Source: Nocardiopsis_B sediminis (lineage in GTDB: Bacteria > Actinomycetota > Actinomycetes > Streptosporangiales > Streptosporangiaceae). Taken from it: 64,000 bases of DNA. Where the stretch lies: the NCBI RefSeq assembly GCF_042650565.1, contig NZ_JBHSBH010000007.1, forward strand, positions 186,001 through 250,000, written 5' to 3'. Below the pieces are notes generated by a model. It saw only the letters and a list, made by a program, of their open reading frames with translations, had not been told where the DNA came from and did not search any database. Shown here one piece after another: positions 46,856 to 54,133 of the stretch (positions within the stretch are counted from its first letter, which is position 1; each line of letters starts with the position of its first letter). The position numbers and the translations under genes are program-made.

Positions 46856-47368
46856 TCACTCCTTGGGGGCGTCCAGAGCGTCGAGTTCGGCGGGGTCCAT
46901 GGGGGCGCGGGGTTCTGGATCGAGGTGGTCGGCAAGCTTTCCCCTGCGGACCCCGGTTCCCGCCACTTCGATGAGGGACGGCTGGGACATCCCGAACCCG
47001 TCGCCGCGCTCGTACATGAGCAGCAGCGGTTCGAACGGATCGGGTAGCTCGGGGAGTTCGGCGCCGGACTCCTGGAGAGCACGGAAGTGCAGCGCCCACT
47101 CACAGGTGTCCAGCACCATCGGAAAGACCGAGTAGGGGAAACTCTCCCGGACCCGGTGGACCAGATCGGCGTCCGCCCGCACGGCGGGATCGATCGCCGC
47201 GGCGAGATCACCGAACGGCCATCCCGCCCCGTCCACCTCGCGCGCCCACCATGCCCTCCGCCGCAGATACTCGCGCATCAACACCACCGGGGACTTCCGC
47301 CTCCGCCCGCCCGTGGACAGGTCGAAGGCCAGAATCCGGTCGGCGAGCTCCTTGGTCGTACCGGTCAT
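46856..47368 (-). CDS. Unrecognised 170-aa protein, putative immunity to toxin 2
   Basis: A small acidic soluble protein with Trp-rich N-terminal helices (MREYLRRRAWWAREVDG) and an acidic C terminus (LDALDAPKE). It has no known motif. Its ATG at 47368 lies two bases after the toxin 2 stop, with GGGGAAA at the end of the toxin gene as ribosome-binding site. Such tight coupling and small acidic size are characteristic of immunity proteins. The function is inferred from context. Confidence 0.62.
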   Translation of the reverse strand: MTGTTKELADRILAFDLSTGGRRRKSPVVLMREYLRRRAWWAREVDGAGWPFGDLAAAIDPAVRADADLVHRVRESFPYSVFPMVLDTCEWALHFRALQESGAELPELPDPFEPLLLMYERGDGFGMSQPSLIEVAGTGVRRGKLADHLDPEPRAPMDPAELDALDAPKE

Positions 47369-47370
47369 TT

Positions 47371-49863
47371 CTACATTTCCCCAATAATATATTCGACGAG
47401 ATCGTCGAGGTTGGACAGGTCAGGATCGAATTCGAAATCCGGCCTCTCGATCCCCATTTTTTCGTAGATCGCGAACGGGTCCCCGTTCTCTCCCGGAGCC
47501 AGATCATGCGCCCCTCGAAACTCCGGACTGACCGCCGGGTAATCATACTCGTCATAGTATCCGGGATCCGTCAGCCGGAACGGCACCCCCTCGTCCATCA
47601 GCGCACTCTCCACCCCTTCGTGCATGATGAGGCGGCGGAACTGCTCGGCTTCCCTGGGGGACAGCTCTCCGCGTTCCGCCTTGAGCCAAAGGTCGCCGAT
47701 GTGGGTCATCGGCGAGAACCGCCCTGTGACCGAATCATTCGGACCGCGAGCGACATCGTGCTCTTCATAGAAGAGATGGTCCTTTATTCGATCGAGCAGG
47801 CGCCTGTCGATCCCCGTGTTGTCGGAGATGCGCTGAGTGTCACCATCCATTTCCCGGATTGTCGCATAGTCATTGGCGGCCTGACGCGACTGCGGCTCCT
47901 CGGCGAAGACATTTCCGTCGCTGTCGAAGTAGCGTCCGGTGGCATCCCGGAAGCCGTCACGGACGAAACGCCCCTGATCGTCGTAGTAGCCACGCTCGAT
48001 CTCGCCCACCGGGCCGTCAGGGCGGCCCGAGTCGGAACCGCCGTCGGGACTGTCGGCGGGGTCATTGTCCGGAGCGTCGCCGTCCGGGGCGTCGCTGTCC
48101 ATGTCGGCGTACTCCGGCCGCTCATAATCGCGGGGGTCGACATCGAGCCCATCACTGCCGCCCGGGCGAGGCCGCGGGGGCCGATCGTCCTGACTGCTGT
48201 TGTTGGTGTCGGAGCCATCACCCGAATCCGAGTCGGACGGTCGGTCCCCCGTTTCGTCGGTATCGGTATCGGTGTCCTGGCGGTCCTGCGGCCGGTCCGG
48301 CGTCTCGTCGGCGTCGGGGGGACGGTTGTCGTCGTCCTGCTGGTCGGTGTCGTCGCGGGGGTCCGGTCCGTCGTCGGCGGGATTTCCGTCGCCATTGTCG
48401 CCGGGCGACTCCGGGTCCGGGGAGCTGTCGGGGGACCTGTCGCCGGTTCCCTCTCCCCCAGGATCTCCGTCTGTGCCGTCCGGAGTCGTGGTGTCCGCTG
48501 GATCGTTGTCCGGCGAGTCGGGGCCCCCGCCGTCGTCCGAGGGGCCCGGGTCCGCCGGGCTGTCGTCCCTCCCTGAGGGTGCCGGGCTCTCCGGCCCATC
48601 GCCGTCAGGGGTCTCCCCGCCGCCGATCGGGGCCGGCTCGCGTTCCGCCAGGCGGTCGGCGTCGTCCAGCGCACCGTCCAGGCCGTCGAGGCGGTTCTGT
48701 TCGATGTCCAGGCCATCCAGCGCATCGTTGAGATCCTGGGTGGACGGCAGCTCGTCGGCGCTGCGCCCGATCGACACGTCGCTCGCGTCCACCCGTGTCG
48801 GCGCGTCGGGGGCGTCCACGTCCACGTCCGCGTCGGCACCATCGGCGGCGCGTCGGCCGCCGCGGATGACGCCCCGCACGAGTCCCGCGCCGCCAATGAA
48901 GATGCTGCCGATGTTGAGGACGCTCTGGGTGATGACGTAGCCGGGCCGGTCTCCCCACTCACGCCAGGGGACGAAGGCGTGCGCGAACTCGGTCCAGCCG
49001 GTGGAGAAATTGCCCCACCACTCACCGAAGGAGCTGACGCCCCAGCCGTTCTCACCGTAGAGCCCGGTGAGCGTTCCGAGGCCCTCCAGGATGCCGGTGT
49101 AGTTGGCGGCGAGGTTGTCGCCCCACTCGCTCCAGGAGCTGACCCCCCAGCCGTTCTCACCGTAGAGCCCGACCAGGCCACCGAGGTCCTCGGCGATCCC
49201 GATCCCGAAGTCGGCGACCCCGTTCCAGACGTCCTCGTACCACGGGGCGTCGTACTCCTGCGGCGTGGCCCACGGCGTCTCGACGTCCTGCGGCGCCTCG
49301 GTGAAGCCGTAGGCCTCCTGCCCCTCCCGTACCAGGGTCTCCCCGTTGGGGTCCAGCGCGACGAACGTGGTCCCGCCGAAGATCGCGGTGATCGCGTTGG
49401 CGCAGGTGCGCTCCGCCGCCTGATAGTCGTTCACCGCTGCGAGCACGTCATTGTTCAACCCGTTGTGCTCGTTGACCTTGTCCTCGTCCTCCCGCCAGTC
49501 GTCGTCGCCGTCGATGCCCTCGACGAAGGACTGCGCGTCCGACTTCAGCGTCCGCAGCCGGGCCAGGATCGGCCGGATCTCCTCGGCGAAGTCGATCAGC
49601 GCCTCCCCCACCGTCTCGGTCGCCGCCCCGACCTCGTCGCCGGCGGTCGCCACGGGGTCGACCGCAGCCAGCAGGATGTCGTCCTCAGGAGCGATGTAGA
49701 TGCCCTCGAGACCGCTCCACGCGGACTTGATGTCCTGACCGGCCTGGGCGATGCCCTCGCCGTCGCCCTTCAGATCCCGTCCCGCGGCCTCCACCTCGTC
49801 CGGGTCCACGGGCGGGATGGGGATCGCCCCCGGATCGATCACGCCGTCACTCAACGCCGCCAC
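47371..49863 (-). CDS. Large ESX-type polymorphic toxin 2 with C-terminal His/Glu domain
   Basis: An 830-aa protein sharing with toxin 1 its N-terminal ~210 residues, including W49-S-G51 in KSAWSGLEG and the TPWATPQEYDAPWYEDV segment. A duplicated 35-residue unit (GLYGENGWGVSS twice), a hydrophobic stretch and a ~230-residue Asp/Pro/Gly linker follow. The C-terminal ~130 residues contain MHEGVE (His748, Glu749, Glu752) and GAHDLAP (His786, Asp787), a possible metal site of a toxin domain I cannot name. The start may be GTG 49863 or TTG 49854 after AGGGG. DNA coding for the C-terminal part is less GC-rich than its neighbours. Confidence 0.75.
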   Translation of the reverse strand: MAALSDGVIDPGAIPIPPVDPDEVEAAGRDLKGDGEGIAQAGQDIKSAWSGLEGIYIAPEDDILLAAVDPVATAGDEVGAATETVGEALIDFAEEIRPILARLRTLKSDAQSFVEGIDGDDDWREDEDKVNEHNGLNNDVLAAVNDYQAAERTCANAITAIFGGTTFVALDPNGETLVREGQEAYGFTEAPQDVETPWATPQEYDAPWYEDVWNGVADFGIGIAEDLGGLVGLYGENGWGVSSWSEWGDNLAANYTGILEGLGTLTGLYGENGWGVSSFGEWWGNFSTGWTEFAHAFVPWREWGDRPGYVITQSVLNIGSIFIGGAGLVRGVIRGGRRAADGADADVDVDAPDAPTRVDASDVSIGRSADELPSTQDLNDALDGLDIEQNRLDGLDGALDDADRLAEREPAPIGGGETPDGDGPESPAPSGRDDSPADPGPSDDGGGPDSPDNDPADTTTPDGTDGDPGGEGTGDRSPDSSPDPESPGDNGDGNPADDGPDPRDDTDQQDDDNRPPDADETPDRPQDRQDTDTDTDETGDRPSDSDSGDGSDTNNSSQDDRPPRPRPGGSDGLDVDPRDYERPEYADMDSDAPDGDAPDNDPADSPDGGSDSGRPDGPVGEIERGYYDDQGRFVRDGFRDATGRYFDSDGNVFAEEPQSRQAANDYATIREMDGDTQRISDNTGIDRRLLDRIKDHLFYEEHDVARGPNDSVTGRFSPMTHIGDLWLKAERGELSPREAEQFRRLIMHEGVESALMDEGVPFRLTDPGYYDEYDYPAVSPEFRGAHDLAPGENGDPFAIYEKMGIERPDFEFDPDLSNLDDLVEYIIGEM
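49031..49065. repeat. Direct repeat unit 1 within toxin 2
   Basis: A 35-base sequence, starting GAGCTGACGCCCCAGCC and encoding part of GLYGENGWGVSS on the minus strand. It recurs with one mismatch at 49136-49170. The units are 105 bases (35 codons) apart, so the reading frame is kept. It indicates a recent internal duplication. Confidence 0.8.
49136..49170. repeat. Direct repeat unit 2 within toxin 2
   Basis: Second copy of the 35-base unit at 49031-49065, with a C in place of G at position nine. Toxin 1 has a single, more diverged equivalent (VGLYTEEGGWFNGN). Confidence 0.8.
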
Positions 49864-49933
49864 CCCTCGTATTCAGCTGTCGAGCAGCGAGACCTTCCCC
49901 CGCCCCCGCTCGTCGGTGTCATGAAGATGGATC

Positions 49934-49952
49934 GCGAGAACAGCGTTCTCGC
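49934..49952. promoter_or_regulatory. Perfect inverted repeat between toxin 2 and the DUF6507-like gene
   Basis: GCGAGAAC-AGC-GTTCTCGC is a perfect 8-base inverted repeat with a 3-base spacer in the 151-base gap. It may be a terminator-like hairpin of the upstream minus-strand genes, or a binding site controlling toxin 2. Confidence 0.5.
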
Positions 49953-50014
49953 AGCGATGCCGCATGCGGAAATGGCGATGAGGTGCCCGGAAGATCAGGC
50001 GCCCTCGCGGCCGG

Positions 50015-50347
50015 CTACTCCGGGACCCGCCCCGCGCCCTCCTGGGCGGTCGCGGCCATTTCCAGGTCTCCGTCCAGGTAGGCCGTTGTGGCCTCGGTGC
50101 AACCCGTGACTGCGCTGGCGCTCTTGAGCACCATGTTCGTCAACTTGTCGGCGTACTCCCCGACGAACTCGCCCAGCGCCGTGGAGATGGGACCGCTGGC
50201 CGCCTGCGTCGCCGCGTTGTCGACGTTGCCGGAGAACGTCTGGATCTTGCCGACCAGGCCACCCGTGCCGTCGTCGCCCTGGACGTAGCCACCGACGGTC
50301 GTCATCACGGTGCCCACCGCCGGTGCGTCGATGTCCCATCCGGACAT
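50015..50347 (-). CDS. DUF6507-like ESX-associated small protein
   Basis: A 110-aa helical protein beginning MSGWDIDAPAVGTVM, followed by helices including GKIQTFSGNVDNAATQAASG and TALGEFVGEYADKLTNMVLK. Size and fold resemble the WXG/EsxA superfamily, and the opening matches the actinobacterial DUF6507 family found in type VII loci (recognised from memory). It could be an exported partner of toxin 2, encoded downstream on the same strand. AAGGGACGG precedes the ATG at 50347. Confidence 0.65.
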   Translation of the reverse strand: MSGWDIDAPAVGTVMTTVGGYVQGDDGTGGLVGKIQTFSGNVDNAATQAASGPISTALGEFVGEYADKLTNMVLKSASAVTGCTEATTAYLDGDLEMAATAQEGAGRVPE

Positions 50348-50400
50348 GTGAAGCCGTCCCTTCCACTCAGCGCGGCAGACCGATGTGGAACTCCCGCCTG

Positions 50401-50736
50401 TCAATTGGAGTCGCGTCGCCACCCGTTGGTTCCGAACCGTTCGGCGCGGAAATTCGTGGGCGGGCTGGTGGCCGGCGCATGGCCGGAATCGGCCAATTCC
50501 GGATCCAGCTGGGAAACGCGGGCCATCAACCGGCCGATGCCGACGCTCAGATCGGCGACGTCGTCTCGCACCCGGGTGCGCAAGCGCGCCGTGGACGCCC
50601 GCAGCCGGGCGTGCGGATCCTGCGGTTCCGACTCGTCCGCGCCCACCGGATCAGCGTTTCCGTTGGCCTCGGCAGCGTCTTCGGCGTTTTCGGTGGTGTC
50701 GTCCCAGTCCTCGGGTTCGACCAGTTCGAACTTCAC
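50401..50736 (-). CDS. Unrecognised 111-aa ESX-locus protein
   Basis: A small protein with an acidic N terminus (VEPEDWDDTTENAED) and a helical, Arg-rich middle (ARLRASTARLRTRVRDDVADL), ending in a Gly/Asn/Arg tail. No family is recognised. The GTG at 50736 has GGGGG six bases upstream and is preferred over a TTG at 50742. A consensus -10 (TATAAT, 50799-50804) lies before it on the minus strand, so it heads the transcript toward the DUF6507-like gene and toxin 2. It may act as a chaperone for the ESX substrates. Confidence 0.6.
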   Translation of the reverse strand: MKFELVEPEDWDDTTENAEDAAEANGNADPVGADESEPQDPHARLRASTARLRTRVRDDVADLSVGIGRLMARVSQLDPELADSGHAPATSPPTNFRAERFGTNGWRRDSN

Positions 50737-50798
50737 GTCCAACCCCCGTCCCCCACATCGCGCCCGGAAAGCACGCGATCAACCCTCCCATTCCCTGT

Positions 50799-50804
50799 AT
50801 TATA
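50799..50804 (-). promoter_or_regulatory. Consensus -10 element for the minus-strand ESX genes
   Basis: TATAAT on the minus strand, inside the AT-rich TTTATAATAC, lies about 63 bases before the GTG at 50736. The corresponding -35 (GTTCAG, 17 bases upstream) is weak, so an activator may be needed. Confidence 0.55.
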
Positions 50805-50883
50805 AATTGTCCTTTACCTGACTGAACATGAACGGTCGCATTGGCGCGGTCGTGATCGAATTTCGGGGGAACCGGCGGCATGC

Positions 50884-50917
50884 GTCGTCCGTCCGTTCTA
50901 GCGAGGGAGCGGACGAC
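50884..50917 (+). ncRNA. Possible 5'-leader hairpin of the WXG100 operon
   Basis: GTCGTCCG (50884-50891) pairs perfectly with CGGACGAC (50910-50917) about 30 bases before the start of the first WXG100 gene. It could stabilise the abundant esx mRNA or regulate its translation. Transcription through it is assumed, not shown. Confidence 0.35.
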
Positions 50918-50946
50918 CGCACCGCGACCGAGGAACAGGTGAACAC

Positions 50947-51282
50947 ATGTCTCGATGGGACTACGGCGATCAGACCCTGACCACCCTGGCCGGCAACACC
51001 TCGGACTCCACTCAGGACCTGGGCACGCTCATCCAGCAGCTGATCGCGGCCGCAGAGCCGCTGGCGGGCAAGTTCAACGGTGCCGGCAAGGCGGCCTTCG
51101 ACTCGTTCAAGGCCAGCTCCGAGCAGATCACCGCCGACCTGAACGCGGGGCTCGGATCGATCAACGAGGGGCAGCGCGGTATGCAGACCGCCTTCTCCTC
51201 CGGCAACCAGACCATGGCGGAGGACGCCCGGCAGAACATGGGCGCGGCCAACTTCGACGCCGCCAAGTTCCGCACGGCCTGA
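50947..51282 (+). CDS. WXG100-like ESX protein A (EsxB/CFP-10-like)
   Basis: A 111-aa all-helical protein: helix 1 near residues 8-38 (QTLTTLAGNTSDSTQDLGTL), a turn with FNGAGKAAFDSFK, then helix 2 to about residue 90. The turn has N-G-A-G where the family has W-x-G, so it is the variant partner of a pair. Two-gene tandems like this encode the heterodimeric substrates exported by EccC/EccD. It is followed after 34 bases by the second family member. AACAGGTGAAC precedes the ATG. Confidence 0.85.
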   Translation: MSRWDYGDQTLTTLAGNTSDSTQDLGTLIQQLIAAAEPLAGKFNGAGKAAFDSFKASSEQITADLNAGLGSINEGQRGMQTAFSSGNQTMAEDARQNMGAANFDAAKFRTA

Positions 51283-51316
51283 CGGCCCGACCACTCGACC
51301 GGCAGGAGGGAGCCCG

Positions 51317-51619
51317 ATGAGCGAGGGACGCAACAGCTACGACATCGGTGCCTCGGAAGAGGCACAGGCCAACATCCACGCCATCATCGGCCAGCTTGAG
51401 GCCATCATCGGCAGCCGCGACGTGGACGTCAGCAACGCCATGGCCGACTTCGAGGCCACCGGCGTGTCCGACGAGTACAGCGCCAAGGAACTCAAGTGGC
51501 ACAACGCCGCGAACGAAGTGCGTGAGATCATCCGGTTGGTGCGGCAGACGCTGGAGAGCAACGACGGCACCGCACAGCAGTCGCTGAGCCGGGCGGCCTC
51601 GGCGGTGCAGGCCATCTAG
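51317..51619 (+). CDS. WXG100-like ESX protein B (EsxA-like)
   Basis: A 100-aa helical hairpin protein. Helix 1 spans about residues 12-42. The turn contains KELKWHNAANEV, where Trp plus two small residues takes the place of W-x-G. Helix 2 runs to the C terminus (IIRLVRQTLESNDGTAQQSL). It probably forms a dimer with the preceding product and is secreted by the ESX system. GGAGGG lies six bases before the ATG. A strong hairpin after the gene may set its level above that of the downstream membrane genes. Confidence 0.85.
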   Translation: MSEGRNSYDIGASEEAQANIHAIIGQLEAIIGSRDVDVSNAMADFEATGVSDEYSAKELKWHNAANEVREIIRLVRQTLESNDGTAQQSLSRAASAVQAI

Positions 51620-51646
51620 GCCGGCCCCGCCACACCCCCGGACCTC

Positions 51647-51680
51647 GGGAAGGGCACGCCGGCCCACCGGCGTCCTTCCC
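51647..51680 (+). terminator. Attenuator/terminator hairpin after the WXG100 pair
   Basis: GGGAAGG-GC-ACGCCGG-CCCA-CCGGCGT-CCTTCCC forms a 14-base-pair stem with a two-base bulge, 27 bases after the second WXG100 stop and 53 before the next gene. It lacks a U-tract. Partial read-through would give high substrate and low apparatus expression. Confidence 0.6.
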
Positions 51681-51732
51681 GTGGCGCGCTCTGCGCATCC
51701 CCCCGCACCACCCACAACACGAAGGGCCCTCG

Positions 51733-52722
51733 ATGGCGCGCGACTACGACAGCCAGCTGCTGGAGTCGGTCGCCGTCCGCCGTCAGCGGCTCCGCGAGGC
51801 GACGCTCTTCGGCGCGCAGCGCACCCGCAGGCGGCTGGACGAGAACATCACGCGGGTCGTCGTCGGCCTGTGCGTCTCGGCGGTGCTGTGCGCCGGAACC
51901 GTCGGCTGGTCCTTCCTCCAGACCCAGCTGCGCGACCAGGAGACCGAGCAGGGTCAGGCGTCGGCCCCGCCGAACGTCACCGCCCCGCCGCTGCCGGCCG
52001 ACTGGGTGGGTGCCGACGTCACCCTGCCCATGCTCCGCGACGAACTCGACGACGCGGGCGTCCCCCAGGACCTCTACGTCCTTCCCGACGACACCCGCCC
52101 CGAGCCCGGCAGTGTCGCCAGCTACTACCTGCTCACCGACGACGGCGACCGGATCGCCATCGGCATCATCGAGTTCGACCAGGGCCGGACCGGAGCCGAG
52201 TTCGCCAGCGTGGACGAGGCGGCCCGCTGGATGTACCAGCAACTGGTGCCCACGGAGTCCGCCCCTGAGACGCTGACGGCCGAGGAGGAGGGTACCGCCG
52301 GTGAGCAGACCGCCGAACTCGTGGCCGCCGCCGAGGAGCGCCTCGCCGAGAGCACGGGCGGCGGGTCCTACCAGCAGGCGTTCGAGCCGGGGCACATCGT
52401 GGACGCGTTCGGCCCCGAGAGCGGATCGCTGCTCTTCCCCGACGGGACACCGTTCGCGCAGCGCGGGCTCCCCGAGTACGTGAGGGACGCCCCCGAGGCG
52501 GACGGCGCGGGTGGGTCCGAGGCCTACCACCGCTACCGCGTCATCCACCCGTTCCAGGCGTCGGCGTCGGTGTCCCCGGCCACCGCGGACAGCGAGGGCG
52601 GCGGGGTCCGGTTCCGCGTCACCGCCAACGGTTTCAGCCAGCCGCCCCAGCTGCCGAGCATCCGCTGGCTGCTGAGCAACGGCTACCTCGAACGGGTCGA
52701 GGTGGCGGATGTCCCCCAATAG
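51733..52722 (+). CDS. Membrane-anchored TNT-like (NAD glycohydrolase fold) protein in the ESX locus
   Basis: A 329-aa protein with a basic cytoplasmic N terminus, one membrane segment at residues 41-62 and an extracytoplasmic part. Residues ~221-329 match the TNT toxin fold of CpnT: AFGPESGSLLFPDGTPFAQR (Arg244), then GLPEYV, the YHRYRV strand, EGGGVRFRV and IRWLLSNGYLERV. In active TNT enzymes the GGG strand continues with a catalytic Gln; here it is Arg293 (VRF), so NAD hydrolysis may be lost. It occupies the usual place of EccB, between the WXG100 genes and eccD. A structural role in the apparatus is an inference. GAAGG precedes the ATG. Confidence 0.72.
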   Translation: MARDYDSQLLESVAVRRQRLREATLFGAQRTRRRLDENITRVVVGLCVSAVLCAGTVGWSFLQTQLRDQETEQGQASAPPNVTAPPLPADWVGADVTLPMLRDELDDAGVPQDLYVLPDDTRPEPGSVASYYLLTDDGDRIAIGIIEFDQGRTGAEFASVDEAARWMYQQLVPTESAPETLTAEEEGTAGEQTAELVAAAEERLAESTGGGSYQQAFEPGHIVDAFGPESGSLLFPDGTPFAQRGLPEYVRDAPEADGAGGSEAYHRYRVIHPFQASASVSPATADSEGGGVRFRVTANGFSQPPQLPSIRWLLSNGYLERVEVADVPQ

Positions 52723-52782
52723 CCGCGCTATCGGCAGCCTCCCCGCCGGGGATCGGGGCCGAGATTCGATAGGAAGGTCTCG

Positions 52783-54108
52783 ATGACCGCTTGGAGCCGG
52801 GTGACGCTCGTCGGCGAACGCCGCAGGGTCGACGCCGTCCTGCCCGCCCAGGAGCCGGTCGGCGCACTGCTGCCCGAGGTTCTCCAGCTGCTCGGCGATC
52901 CGGTGTCCGACCCGGCACAGCCGCTGCACCTGGCCACCGCGGCCGGGGTCGTCCTGGAGGGCGACGCCACCCTCGCCGGCCGCAGTGTCGCGGACGGGTC
53001 GGTGCTCCGGCTCATCCGCGCCGACGACCCACTGCCCGCGCCCATCGTGCACGAGGTCCCCGAGGCGGTGGGCGACGCGCTCGACGGCCATCGCGGGCGG
53101 TGGACACCGGTGGCGGCCCGCTGGACGGCCACCTGCGCCGCCACCGCACTCTGGTCGGCGCTGGGCGTGATGGTGTGGGCCGGCCTGGGAGGTGGCACCG
53201 CCGTCGCGGTGAACGCGACCGTCGCCGTGCTGCTCGTCATCGCCGGCTCGGCCATCGGCCCGACCCGGCGGGAATCCCTGGGCACAGCGCTGTCCATCGG
53301 CGGCGCCGCGCTCGGCTGCGTTGCGCTGTGGCTGGCGGCCGGCCTTTACGACTGGCCCGAATGGGTGCGCTGGAACGGGCTGGCGGTCATCGCCGCGCTC
53401 CTCGTGGCCGGTCTGGGCCTCACGTCCGGCCTCGGCCGCGGTGGGGTGGTGGGCGGCGGCATCGCGCTGCTGCTGGCCCTGCTGTGGCCGGTGGGCGCGG
53501 TGCTCGGCCTGGCGGCGGTCCACATCGCGGCGGCAACGGTCATCGCGTGCGTGGTCCTGCTCAGCGTGCTCCTGCGGGTCGCGCTCACATTGTCGGGCCT
53601 CACCGCGCTGGACGACCAGCGCAGCGCGGGCGCGACCGTTACCCGGACCGACGTGCTGACCTCCCTGTTCAGCGCGCACCGCAGCATGACCGTTGGCACC
53701 GCCGCGGTCGCGCTCGCCGCGGCGGTCGCCGGGCTGGTGCTGGCGGCGGGGTTCAACGGCTGGACGGCCGGGCTCGCCCTGCTGTTCGCGGTCGTGCTGG
53801 CCAGCCGGTCGCGCTTCTACCCGCTGATCGCCGAGAAGGCCACACTGCTCGCGGCGGCGCTGGTGGTCCTGGTCAGCGCCGCGCTGGCCGGTGCCGGCCA
53901 CGCGCCCTGGGCGTTCTGGACGGCGCTCGGCCTGCTCGTCGCCGGCCTGGCGATCCCGATCGTCGCGCTCGCGGCCGAGCCGCCGGAGTTCGTGCGTGCC
54001 CGGCTGCGGCGGATCACCAGCCGGGTCGAGGCCGTGGCGGTCGTCGCCCTGATCCCCGTCGCGCTCGGGGTGTTCGGCACCTACGAACGCCTCCTCACCA
54101 CCTTCTGA
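52783..54108 (+). CDS. eccD: Type VII secretion membrane protein EccD
   Basis: A 441-aa protein. Residues 1-85 form a ubiquitin-like YukD domain (SRVTLVGERRRVDAVLPAQE, LRLIRADDPLP). About eleven membrane segments follow from residue ~110 to the end, including VVALIPVALGVFGTYERLL. EccD dimers form the channel-lining part of the ESX inner-membrane complex. AGGAAGG precedes the ATG at 52783. It is followed after 25 bases by the MinD-like gene in the same operon. Confidence 0.9.
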   Translation: MTAWSRVTLVGERRRVDAVLPAQEPVGALLPEVLQLLGDPVSDPAQPLHLATAAGVVLEGDATLAGRSVADGSVLRLIRADDPLPAPIVHEVPEAVGDALDGHRGRWTPVAARWTATCAATALWSALGVMVWAGLGGGTAVAVNATVAVLLVIAGSAIGPTRRESLGTALSIGGAALGCVALWLAAGLYDWPEWVRWNGLAVIAALLVAGLGLTSGLGRGGVVGGGIALLLALLWPVGAVLGLAAVHIAAATVIACVVLLSVLLRVALTLSGLTALDDQRSAGATVTRTDVLTSLFSAHRSMTVGTAAVALAAAVAGLVLAAGFNGWTAGLALLFAVVLASRSRFYPLIAEKATLLAAALVVLVSAALAGAGHAPWAFWTALGLLVAGLAIPIVALAAEPPEFVRARLRRITSRVEAVAVVALIPVALGVFGTYERLLTTF

Positions 54109-54133
54109 CCCACGACCCCCGGGAGGAACGGCA

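Noticed and set aside
49934..49952. Reading the GCGAGAAC repeat as a LexA (SOS) box
   Set aside because: Actinobacterial LexA boxes read GAAC-N4-GTTC; here only a 3-base spacer separates GAAC and GTTC, so the spacing does not fit.
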